Source of the DNA: Gracilaria vermiculophylla
Taxonomy: Eukaryota > Rhodophyta > Florideophyceae > Gracilariales > Gracilariaceae
Direction of reading: 5' to 3'
Length of the DNA: 47,679 bases
NCBI GenBank assembly: GCA_019155205.2
Contig: JAHNZQ020000277.1
Span: 1,532,355-1,580,033 of the forward strand
In this document: one piece after another, positions 10,611 to 20,353 of the stretch
Position numbering within the stretch: position 1 is the stretch's first letter
Layout: every line of letters starts with the position of its first letter
Notes under the pieces: model-generated
Seen by the model: the letters and a program-made list of their open reading frames with translations, nothing else
Told to the model about the DNA's origin: nothing
The model's database searches: none
Position numbers and translations under genes: made by a program

Positions 10611-11701
10611 CTTCTTTTGATAAAACTACGAAGGTGACCGCCCGCGCTAGTCAAGGCTCCACCAGTCGGTAAAGCCGTTGCATGCTGTAACTGCTGTGCG
10701 CGTCACCAACTACTTTTTCGTCTTCGCAATTGACCCCCCGACCGTCGCACACCGCAAGCCCCCGCAAGCCCCTATCCGTTGCGCCGCGACGGCGGCCGCA
10801 GCTTGGCACGCGCCGCTTTTGCCCGAAATCATCCAAAATCGCCCAAAAAGATTCGTGTCATTTGTGAGGCCGCCTTTTTCACCGCCCTTGCGCCCCGCAC
10901 TTTTCTCAAAGCTCTGACACGCACGCCAAGTGCGCGCTCTATGTCAAGTATCTTCGTTGCAGCCTCCTTCCTCTTTAGCGCGACCACGTTCTTCCTCCTT
11001 CTTGCTCGCTCGCTCCTTTTTTGCCCTCGCACTTTTTGTTCCCGCTTCCTTTTGGTAAGTTTCTTTCGTACTTTCTCTTCCTTTTTTTGTTTTTGTTCTT
11101 GCTCCACACGATTGTTTGTTCTTTTTGTTTATGGTCGCTAACTTTCCCAAACACCCCCCCCCCCGCCCCACCACCCTTTCCTCATCTTCCTCTTGATTTT
11201 GTTTCTTCTTCCCTTTCTTGTTTTTCATTAACTTTTTGTGTTCTTCGGTGTAGTCCTTTTCTTTGCCTCTTGATGCCTTGCTCGCTTCGCCAATTTCTTC
11301 CTCCCAAACCCATCTTGTGAGCAACACTCTTCACTTTCTATCCACAAAAAAAATCCGCATTCGCCCCTATCCCCCACCATTCTCGTCTTCCTCTTTCCGT
11401 CCTCTTGTGGCCGTTTCTTCATTGTCAACATCCATATCAACAACTACAGCAGCATCAAAAAGTACCCTCTATTGCTCACTTTCTATCTCACCGCTTTGTT
11501 GCGCACAGAATATGTGTTTCGTTGTTTGACCTTGTGTTGTCTTTTTCAGAGCTTCTCTAGAGTTTCAACGACGCCCCCAATTCCCAATTTTACAGCCGGT
11601 TGCTTCAAATCGTGTCTCTTCATCTCGATATATTTTTTTCTTTTTTCAACAACCCCACCCAGCCGTCCTCGCTCTGTTTCTCATCACAAACGCGAGCAGG
11701 A
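10611..11701. other. Intergenic region and pyrimidine-rich leader of the PHD-finger gene
   Basis: No convincing coding region. The right half is unusually T/C-rich, typical of a leader or intron on the plus strand. Possible 5' UTR splice sites are a GTAAGT donor at 11055-11060 and a TCTTTTTCAG acceptor ending at 11549, which would remove a 495-bp leader intron upstream of the ATG at 11702. This is a pattern only. Confidence 0.35.
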
Positions 11702-14700
11702 ATGCCAACCGTCAAACTCGCCCCTGCCAAACTCTGGAAGCCGGACGAAGATCAGTCGATGTCAAACTCGCAAAAACTAACACAACCGTCTCACAACCAC
11801 CCCCCAATTCACGATCTTGTCGCCAAGTCCTCCCCGCTTGCCATGGCCAACGCCCCCGTTCAGCTGGTGACCAATGCTAAGATTGTGTCCAAAAATCCCG
11901 ACCGCCCTGACCCTCAGAACACTAATGGTCGAGTTTGTCTTAATCTAAGGATACGACAACACTATCCGACTACCGCCGTTCAGTCTCAGCAACAGCCATT
12001 AAAGATCACAATAAAAAAAATACTCACGCCTGGTCAAAACCAAGTTCAACTTATTCGGGCTACTCAGCGCCGCATGGCAGATGGGGCAACAAAACTGACG
12101 ACGTCCAGTGAAGATGCAAAGCTGATCAAAAACAAAGAAGACGAGGAAGAACATCAGCATCATCAACAACAACAAGAACAGAAAGAACAGCAAGAACAAA
12201 AACAAGAACAGCCGCAAATGAAGCACCAAGAACAATTGCACGAGAAAGAAAAACAGATCGAAGAAGAACAGCAGAAAGAAAAAGAACCACAGCAACAACA
12301 AGAAAGGCAAGAAAAACATGAAAAACAAGAACATCAACTAGAACAAAAACAGGCCAGTAAGCCGTATTCCCATGACCTGCACACTCCGAATTTAGATGAT
12401 CATCTTTCTGGGAAAGAACACAAAATCTGTTCGTCCACTAAGACTATTGCTTCCGCCCCGTCAAAGAACGTTGTCAAATCCAGCTCAAAAGCAGTTGTTT
12501 TGAAAGAAGTATCTCCGGTAACTGTGACTCAACAAAGGGGTGGCCCGCCTGGTTCTGAAATCGATGACCACGCTTCATCTGTTCCGCATGACAAGCTTCC
12601 TTTCTTTCCCATTTGTACCATTCCCACTTGGTCAGATCCCTCACAAAAAACCATTGTGGACTCTAGGATGACGCCACTTCAGTTGGGAAAACGGGTATGT
12701 TTCTCATGCTCGAACGGACCTCCGTTCAGAGGCTTGGTTCCATGTGTTGGTTGCGACCATGCATTGCACATTCACTGTGCCATTCCACCAATGGAGCATG
12801 CACCATCATATCCATGGAGATGTCCTTCCTGCCTTGCGAGGAAGAAGTCTTTAGTAGACACCATTTCCGTTGGTGTCCAAACTGATGACCGCATTTCAAA
12901 CTATTTAAAGGATGACTCGAGAACATGGTTACCAGCAAAACTTCGCAACAAGCCAAAGATGGCAGATATACTTCCCCCAGAGCCCAGACGAAGGACTCTT
13001 CCGGACCCAGCCATATCTGTGCCATTCAAATATTCTCGACCAATACGCCTTGAAAACGGTGCGGTCGTTCCAATTCGCTATGTCATTGATGGCAGCCGTG
13101 CTTGGTACAGTGATGACGACGAACCAGAAGAAGATTACGGAGCCGCCTATGCAGATGCTGATTCGTATGATCTGCCGGCTAATGTCAAGAGTTGTGAATT
13201 CTGCGCCGTCCGCCATTCAGGCACTTTTGGTTCTGGACGATTTTGTTCAACCAAATGCGCGAGGACTGTGGGCGGCCTTTCCAGAAGAAAATATCCTGAC
13301 TATGAAGGGGCCGATGGGACCGAACGATCTCGAGGTAGAGGACGGGGACGAGGCAGGGGCAGGGGAAGAGGACGTGGTCGAGGACGAAGAGGTCGTGGAC
13401 GGGCTCGTCTACTGGCTGGTATATCCCACGACGATGGAGGTCAACTGGCTCCCGATTTTTTACCCGAGTCTGCCGATGATTCCGATCTTGAAGGCAACGG
13501 TTTAAGAGGTGCAGGCGCCACAGCTCATCAGAAAAGCAGGTACGGTCGGACGGTGCGAAGCAGAGCTGGAAATCGCCCAGATTTTGACGCACAATCGAAT
13601 GAAAACTTACTTCGAGATGCGTCGGAAGAGGGTCCCGTATTACAAGGGTCGTCCCATATTGGTAACAACGTTTCAAAGAGAGCGATGGCAAGCGAGGGTA
13701 ATATGTGGATTTATGCCCCGGGGAAGCTCATGGAGCGTCATTTGGCTACTGAAAATGATTCAGACCAACTGGTGGACCGAGACGAGTTGGTTGCGATAAG
13801 GCGCACAAAATCTGACCATGGAGCCACCTTTGGAAGAGACCCGTACGAGTGCAACGAGGTAGATATGCTTGCTCATAAGCACGGAAAACAGCGAAAACGA
13901 AACGCTGTTCATGCTTTCGAAATGGGCGATGCTCAAGTGTTCTCCGGTGCTCAATCTCGTAGGCAGATGGATGGCTTGGATGACGACATCAATCAGTCCA
14001 TAGCTATCAAAAGGATGAAGACCGATGTCGATGGTCTGTGGGACTCCTCCCGATACGCTCGAAGGAGGACGAAAAGACCAGCCTATTACGGATCGGAATA
14101 TGAAGCCCGTGACGACCCCAATATGGATATAAGAAAGCAAAGACCTCCACTGTCTAAACCTGGCAAAGGTTACAAGTTTTGCCACAGCTGCGGAGCCCAG
14201 ATTGCAAATCGACGCTTCTTTTGTACCCATTGTGGCGCTGAGAACCCATCAGCAAAAAGAAAAGCGATCAAGTTGCCTGGGGAAGTGAAGGACCCAAAAC
14301 CAAGGGGAAGGCCGCCAAAGACGTCGAAAACCAGCTCTCCGACATTAGAAGCGGCACGACATCGGGATTTATTCAGGCCTGACGAATCATTGCGGTCTGG
14401 AGCGCCACCGCACGAACCTGTGGGAGCAACACGACCGGAAGCATCACAACAATCTGACGAAGACCGCAGGCCTGAAGGTGTGTCACAGTCTGATGTGGGA
14501 CAGCCGTACACTCTTCAAGTGGAAGACCTTCGTGTCTTGAGAGAAAATGGGTACCGGAGTATTGAGGAATTGATAGCGAACCCTCCTATGGAAGTGGACG
14601 ACCTTTTTGCGAGGTACTGGCCCACAAGATGCTACAAACTGTACTTACGGATTACCAAGCCACGCAAAGCACTATCTAGAGGGGCAATAGTTCAGGGTAA

Positions 14701-14854
14701 CTCGAACGACATCGCGCACGAGGAGGACGATCATTCACCAGAGTCTGTCAGCTTGTCTGACGAAGACAAGCAATGCCAGTTTGAATCGGAAGGAACCCCA
14801 CAAGCAGGTGAAGTTGCGGACGATGTTGCTACTGCTGATGTAGAAGCCAACTAA
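11702..14854 (+). CDS. PHD-finger chromatin protein with FCS-like zinc finger, RG-rich tract, zinc ribbon and AT-hook
   Basis: Single exon, 1050 residues. Residues about 146-217 are a long Gln/Glu/Lys-rich, probably coiled-coil tract. A PHD finger lies at about 328-378 in C4HC3 order: CFSCSNG, CVGCDHALHIHC, then WRCPSC. An FCS-like zinc finger follows at about 495-525 (CEFC ... GRFCSTKC). Then come an RG repeat at about 543-570 and a C4 zinc ribbon at about 825-848 (CHSCGAQ ... CTHCGAE). An AT-hook, KPRGRPPK, sits near 866, and a helical block (about 936-992, ending in RYWPTRCYKLYLRI) precedes an acidic tail. PHD fingers read histone H3 tails and AT-hooks bind A/T-rich minor groove, so a nuclear chromatin role is likely (inference). 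I chose the ATG at 11702 (MPTVKLAP); an in-frame ATG at 11600 would add 34 hydrophobic residues from leader-like sequence. Confidence 0.85.
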   Translation: MPTVKLAPAKLWKPDEDQSMSNSQKLTQPSHNHPPIHDLVAKSSPLAMANAPVQLVTNAKIVSKNPDRPDPQNTNGRVCLNLRIRQHYPTTAVQSQQQPLKITIKKILTPGQNQVQLIRATQRRMADGATKLTTSSEDAKLIKNKEDEEEHQHHQQQQEQKEQQEQKQEQPQMKHQEQLHEKEKQIEEEQQKEKEPQQQQERQEKHEKQEHQLEQKQASKPYSHDLHTPNLDDHLSGKEHKICSSTKTIASAPSKNVVKSSSKAVVLKEVSPVTVTQQRGGPPGSEIDDHASSVPHDKLPFFPICTIPTWSDPSQKTIVDSRMTPLQLGKRVCFSCSNGPPFRGLVPCVGCDHALHIHCAIPPMEHAPSYPWRCPSCLARKKSLVDTISVGVQTDDRISNYLKDDSRTWLPAKLRNKPKMADILPPEPRRRTLPDPAISVPFKYSRPIRLENGAVVPIRYVIDGSRAWYSDDDEPEEDYGAAYADADSYDLPANVKSCEFCAVRHSGTFGSGRFCSTKCARTVGGLSRRKYPDYEGADGTERSRGRGRGRGRGRGRGRGRGRRGRGRARLLAGISHDDGGQLAPDFLPESADDSDLEGNGLRGAGATAHQKSRYGRTVRSRAGNRPDFDAQSNENLLRDASEEGPVLQGSSHIGNNVSKRAMASEGNMWIYAPGKLMERHLATENDSDQLVDRDELVAIRRTKSDHGATFGRDPYECNEVDMLAHKHGKQRKRNAVHAFEMGDAQVFSGAQSRRQMDGLDDDINQSIAIKRMKTDVDGLWDSSRYARRRTKRPAYYGSEYEARDDPNMDIRKQRPPLSKPGKGYKFCHSCGAQIANRRFFCTHCGAENPSAKRKAIKLPGEVKDPKPRGRPPKTSKTSSPTLEAARHRDLFRPDESLRSGAPPHEPVGATRPEASQQSDEDRRPEGVSQSDVGQPYTLQVEDLRVLRENGYRSIEELIANPPMEVDDLFARYWPTRCYKLYLRITKPRKALSRGAIVQGNSNDIAHEEDDHSPESVSLSDEDKQCQFESEGTPQAGEVADDVATADVEAN

Positions 14855-15293
14855 TTAAGGTACTATAGGCTATATTATATTATCACTGTTTACGACAACA
14901 TCTCCATCAAAGTCGCAATCGAACATGATATTACGTATTAGTAAAATTATTGTTCTTTACTCGCGTCTCACAGGAGTGTCAAGAACAGTCTTGACTCGAG
15001 GTAGCAGCTTTAGTGTAACAAGCAGTTGAGATGTTTCAAGAATGCCAACTACTGGCATTTAGTCCGTCTCGACAGCAAGGTCCTCCAGAACTACTGTATT
15101 TTGCCTACATCAACGTTGACAGGCAGGAGTAACTGTGCCCAGTTGCTTCATCTTTCGCTGAGTCAACAACTGCATACAAAGAGACTGCCACGAGCAAGAC
15201 AGAGGTTTCTTACATGACATCAGAGTATAAAGACCCAACAGAGCAGAAACACAACGTGTATAGAGACGACTGAGAGTGCATTGTTGGTGATTG
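14855..15293. other. Intergenic between convergent genes
   Basis: This holds the 3' flanks of the plus-strand PHD gene and the minus-strand CBM48 gene. The first 150 bases are AT-rich with ATTATATT-like sequence that could serve 3' end formation. A TATAAAG at about 15225 on the plus strand has no gene behind it. Nothing coding is seen. Confidence 0.5.
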
Positions 15294-15737
15294 TTACTTG
15301 CCAAACAAGCCGATCATCTGGCGCTTCGCCTTTGCTGCCCTCGAATCACGAGCCGTGGCTCTCGAGTCACGAGCCGAGGCCCTGCTTTCGCGCGCCCTTG
15401 CTTTCGGCTCCCTGGATCCCGCACGTGGCGATTCGACTTCGCCCAGGTCCGGTTGCGGAAGAACTACTCTGACATTGTTCAGCGAGGTATCATCAATGCC
15501 AATTGTCGGATGACGGTTTGAGTGTTTCCATTCACCGTCAACGATGTACTTGAATTCGTGCGGGCCCGGTGGAACCGGGGTCACAACAGACCACATACCT
15601 CCTCCCTCGTGGAACATCTGTATGGCTTTCCAATCATTCCAGTCTCCAGAAAGCTGTACATCGTCCTTGGCGCCGTCAGCGTAGACAAACTCCGTTTTGA
15701 CCGGCTCGACTCGCGGTTTCCTTGCGCTTCCAAACAT
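15294..15737 (-). CDS. Short stand-alone CBM48/AMPK-beta-like carbohydrate-binding protein
   Basis: Single exon, 147 residues, starting MFGSARKPR in a good context (GTACCATG); the frame stays open upstream without a better start. The domain matches the gene at 9356 closely: VKTEFVYADGAKDDVQLSGD, NDWKAIQMFHEGGGMW, SVVTPVPPGPHEFKYIVDGE and NNVRV. These include the Trp and Lys/Tyr positions that contact alpha-glucan in AMPK-beta CBMs. The tail (residues about 100-147) carries short repeats of the type RESRASARDSRA and ends QMIGLFGK, with no CaaX box. The pair is a local duplication whose tails have diverged. It may bind starch granules or glycogen, or regulate a glucan phosphatase or kinase (inference). 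No catalytic domain is present. Confidence 0.85.
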   Translation of the reverse strand: MFGSARKPRVEPVKTEFVYADGAKDDVQLSGDWNDWKAIQMFHEGGGMWSVVTPVPPGPHEFKYIVDGEWKHSNRHPTIGIDDTSLNNVRVVLPQPDLGEVESPRAGSREPKARARESRASARDSRATARDSRAAKAKRQMIGLFGK

Positions 15738-18700
15738 GGTACTTTGCGGGGCCCGGGCGGCGGAACAGGTCGGGTGGTGAGCGCACCAGAAATGTTGGAG
15801 AGGGCACAAGCGTGCTGGCTGCAGACCTCTGTCGTCGTGGCCGTGCAAACACTCATTCGGTGGGCAAAGTAAAGGTGGAGGTTTGGGAAGGTTCCCGGAA
15901 TGGAAGCAAGCGCTGACAGAATGGTGAGAAATTGGAATGAATTGTCGATGGTAGCCGTGATTGACATTGCGTTGCACAAGCACCGTGGGGTGAGCGGCGA
16001 TCGAACCCAAACGCACTCGCCGCTGTCAGCATCACTCAGTACGGAAAGAACAGTGGGTTCGTCATCGGTACGGAACACGTCGCCTGCATGGCTGGGGAGG
16101 CCGAAATAATGTGGGTGAAGGCCGCATGTTGGTGCCGCACGAAGATGACTGTTGGAGGGGGGTGGGGCGGGGGAAGTCGCCTGTGTAAAACGCTTTAAAC
16201 ACTAAAGGAAGGTGTTTCAGAAGTGAACCAGAATGCGTTGGCGGCGGAGAAGAGCGGAGAGAAGCGTGGGCTTCGTCTCGTAAACGCATTCGTTTTTGCG
16301 AACCGTGCGACCGGTTCACGAGCGCTTGCGCTGTTGATGAGCAGCGTCAACAAGTTGCTGCAGACTGCGCAGCGAGGAGTTAGAATGCGTTGCGCGGAAT
16401 TGTAACAAATGTAATTTTCGTTCCTACTCAACGACGAGCGGCGTGTTGCATGTTTCATCATTGGTTGGGTGCTTCCAGAGCTTTACAGTCATGTATCCCA
16501 ACTTACAGCATGCAACAAGCCAACTATCGACTTCTATTTTTAGGCCAGCAGTCAACGGTAGAAGCGGGTGACGGCTGCTGCCGGCACGAGCACCATGCAC
16601 TCCGCCAGCAGGCGGATCGATCAAGTACGACTCGACGGTGCCTGCGCCGGTCGCGCAGCATTCGTTCTGCCTTCGGCGAGCTTTCCGCCGCCCAACAAGT
16701 TCTCTTCTACGTGGTTTTCACTTCAAAACACCGCACTCTGTTCCGATCTTCCCTCGCGACTGCCCCTATGCACACCTTCATGCCTATCTCCTCCGTCATC
16801 CACCAATGTGAGCAGTCATAAGCCGCTGTCTGGTTTGGCATCAACATATCAAGCTTTTCGACAAATCCTTCCTCATGAAACCGCTTTGTGAGTCCCTTAC
16901 AGTCAAACACTGATGTCTGCAAATGTAGAACGTGCAGTGCATTGGTGATGCTTGTATTAAGTGCACGTCATCCAGCGACTCTCTCCAAATGGCGATCCCA
17001 ACAATTTTGATTTCAAATCTCAATCAAACTGAGGTAAAAGACTTATCTAAAGCTTCTCAACCCCCAGCACGCCCTCCGCAGTTGAGTTGATGTTTTGAGT
17101 TGTCCTCCTGCGCTTGACTTTGCTTCTTTCTACAGCAGCAACTGCCTTCCCTCCTTATCAACAATCTGAATCAAAGTTGCACAGCTAAAATTCATAATCT
17201 GTCATTCTTGTTTTCTTGCCTTGTCGAAATCTAGGGTAACAAGCTCGTCAAGCATCATCATGACAAAACAATAAAACGTTCGAGTAAAGGTTTTCTCTCC
17301 TCTTGACAGAAAAAATCAAGGTCATCCACCATATTCGCTGCACTCATTCCACCACAGTGAAAAGGAACGGATCCTATTTGTGTGGGGAGGAGCCTGCAAC
17401 CCATTCAATTACTAACCATATGATATGACAAATGATCCAAGTCATTCGCGATGTAGTCGTGTTTTTGACGAATACACACGCATTTTGACGTCATTTATGT
17501 ACCGTTTGCGTGTCTTTCCCATCAGGGTTTTAACAAAACTGCCGGCTTGGAGGGTGTATGGTTCTCTTTTCAAATTCCGGCCGTGACTTGCGTCAGTGCC
17601 ATCAACACTCGTAAGACTCCTCCTCACGCTACGTATTAGAACAAATCGTCTTCACATGAATATCTTGTCCTCACTCAGAGAGAGAACATTCTTGAATTTA
17701 TTTGGTGCTGTTTGAATGAAGGAAACTCTTCTACTAACAATAATGAATCTGCTCCAAATCTATACCCTGAGTTTTTGACTCTTTTGCTAGCGTCATCAAA
17801 ACACTAAGAAACACAGGCTCTTCTTGCTTGTCGCATTAATCGACAAATGTGGGTAGATTTGATTTCGTCCAAAATGCTACGGCCAAGAAAGCTCCGATTT
17901 GTCGCAGCACCGGTCTTTCAAAAGATTCACCTTCCCAAAGAGCGTACCAACCGTACCTCATGCCTCTGTGTTAAATAATTCACGCGTGGTAAGGTGCTTG
18001 CCGTTCATGCTGTCCGTTCGTTCCATGTTTGAGGCCTTCCGACCTGCAACCAACTGCTTCCTGAAACCCATACAGGTTCACTCTATGGCCAATTTCGTGT
18101 GAAACTCTCATGGAAAGTGAAGAGTAAGCAGAGGCTGATTGCAGCTGAAAAGGTGCTGGGAACAAGGTCTGATTGGATCGAATGCATAGGTCAGAAACAT
18201 AATGTCTATCTGAACAAAGAATGTAATTAAATTTCGGAGCTCAACAATTATTTGAGATGTGCCCGCTTCTTGAGCAACTCGGCGACACAATGGACTTCCA
18301 TACGCTCACCCTGGCCCTTCAAAAGAGATGCAGCGGGTAGACGCCAGAAAGGGGGACGAAAAAATTAATGTAATGTCGAGGTGTTTCTTGATGAGACGGG
18401 AATATTTTATTTACAGTCATTTTTCTTACGAAACGCAGCTAACATCCTGATCACCTTTTTCAGTATAATCATGCTTTTGACTTGCAGCTAGTGGAGTATG
18501 ATTTTCACCACATGTTGTCGACAAATTGGAAGGCGGGGTCTGAGCGTGAGCTTGTGCAACCCATGACGTGCCAGGCGAAGCTGGAGGCATTGACGGTACC
18601 GCGGGCTGGTTTCATGGTATTTACATCTGTCGAATCTTGTGGATAACAGCAGCTCTCCCCTCGTGACAACCCTGAGGCTCTGTTTATTGTACCCTTCTCT

Positions 18701-19095
18701 CATTTGTCCAGTGGCAACGATACTTTCCCATGCTTTGATATTTGTGGTGCTGTTTCCGACCATTTATTTGTCACTTGCGCTGGCAGGTTGCACTCAAACT
18801 GTTATGTTCGAGACTTACACATATAGCTGCACATTAACGTGTGCGTGGTTGCGGTAGACTGAGAGACATACGTGCCGGTGCGAAAGATTGACCGTTTACT
18901 CACCAAAAAGGACCTTTCATGAGAAATTCTCCTCTAAACTTTGCGGCCAAACAGAACAGCTTTTATGAAAACAGGAGTGCTTACTGTACATCTTTTCTTC
19001 TCGGGAGTTCCTCTCGAGAAGTCACCAAGATATGCCTCTTTTCTATAAGACCCTCGCGTCTCAGCGCCCGCCACAGATTTGTGAGTTAAGTCAAC
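15738..19095. other. Long intergenic stretch, no gene recognised
   Basis: About 3.4 kb of mixed composition with only short, unrelated open frames on both strands. A TGACGTCA palindrome (bZIP/CRE type) lies at 17486-17493, far from any gene. Near 16.0 kb an 8-bp inverted repeat (AGCGGCGA / TCGCCGCT) encloses a GGGTTCGATC-like box on the minus strand, but no tRNA fold could be built. A TATA-like CTATAAGA at 19043-19050 lies 46 bases upstream of the C2H2 gene's ATG. Confidence 0.5.
19043..19050 (+). promoter_or_regulatory. TATA-like element of the C2H2 gene
   Basis: CTATAAGA lies about 46 bases upstream of the ATG at 19096. The identical octamer lies upstream of the bZIP gene (42385-42392). 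The assignment rests on motif and spacing only. Confidence 0.4.
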
Positions 19096-20353
19096 ATGGA
19101 TCCGAGTCGCAAGACAGGTGAAGCTCCACCAAGCACTGTGCTTCCGTCATCAAATCCGGGTGTGCGGAAGACACCTAGCTCCGTGAAGCATGATATTTCA
19201 TTTCTGTTGAACGGCACGAAAAACTCGGCGTCAACAGTTTCTCAGAGTGAACTTCAGATCCCCTCGTTGTCGGCGCAGCAGAAAAGCGAAGCTGAAGCGG
19301 CCAAAAGTCTGTGGAAGCAGCAACAGCTTTGGGCCACGAATGAAGTTGAGAAGGCGTCTTCCTCGGAGTCATCCACAAAGCGAAGCTCTCGCCTCACGAG
19401 CCGGAGTGCAGCTGCCTTACAGATGAAAAGGACTTGCGTGCAATGCGGAAGGAGCTTTACTCAGTCAGCAGATCTCAAGAAACAGTACGTTGAAATTCTA
19501 TTTGAAGGCTGACGATGTAAGACCAACATTTGCTGCTCTGCTTTGAAATTTGAAAGAGAAAGAAGGGGCGCAAAACCTCGAGTTTTGATGCTGAAACGCT
19601 GGGAACGCTAACAGTCTGAAATGTGCAATATTTTGCGAACAGTATCAAGTGCGTTCATCTGAAGGAGAGACCGTTCAAATGCGAACAATGCCCCTCTGCT
19701 TTTGGAGAGAAAGGAAACTTGAAGTAAGTTTGATATGGAGAGTGACGGTTTGATTTAAATGAGAGCGTTCTGATGATCGAACTAACCACGATTGGTCGAT
19801 TTGTGAGGCCAGTCGGCACGTAAAGGCGGTGCAGTAAGTAGCGAGCCACACGAGCGTTTTGTGCGAACTGAAGTGTGATTGCAAGCTTGGCACTCAAACT
19901 AACTCAGAGATCGTTTTGGATGCATTACTTTTCGTTTTGGATGTGGGCCGCTTGGTTGGTTGTGGCTGGACTCGAACTGGATGGGTTTGTTACAGTGGGA
20001 AGGAGCGGCCTTGGATGTGCAACATATGCGGTTTGCAGTTCTCGTTTCGCGACAGTTTATCGTAAGTAGCAAGAAACGTGAGTTTAGGGGGGAGCGGTTG
20101 CGAAGCGTGATTGCTAACGAAGAATGGGCGCTTCGCGGCGAAAGACGTCACGTGAGAGCGGTGCACGAGGGCAGCCGCCCGTTCATATGCAACATATGCG
20201 GCTCGGCGTTCAAGAAGAAAGGTAAGTTGGGCGCTTGCGGGGCATCAAGAGGCGAAGAACAGGAAGAACTGACTCGAGGAGCGGCGGCGCGTCGCGGTGC
20301 GCGCAGACCACCTCACCCGCCACAGGTACGCGCTGCACGGCTGCGGCAAGTAG
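19096..20353 (+). CDS. C2H2 zinc-finger protein, four fingers, six exons including a 21-nt microexon
   Basis: The gene can be rebuilt as exons 19096-19484, 19643-19723, 19813-19833, 19996-20061, 20145-20221 and 20307-20353. All introns are GT-AG (158, 89, 162, 83 and 85 bp) with GTAAGT/GTACGT donors. The join is 681 nt, 226 residues, and stays in frame to TAG. It yields four perfect C-X2-C-X12-H-X4-H fingers: CVQC with SADLKKHIKCVH, CEQC with GNLNRHVKAVH, CNIC with DSLSRHVRAVH, and CNIC with DHLTRHRYALH. Linkers are of the LKERPF/GKERPW/EGSRPF type, as in DNA-binding tandem fingers. Residues 1-110 are Ser-rich and unstructured. Each finger is cut by an intron just before or within its His pair. 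It is likely a nuclear transcription factor; the target is unknown. A TATA-like CTATAAGA lies 46 bases upstream of the ATG. Confidence 0.88.

Noticed and set aside
15990..16030. tRNA or tRNA-derived SINE near GGGTTCGATC on the minus strand
   Set aside because: Only a short inverted repeat is present; no T-arm pairing, acceptor stem or A box could be folded.
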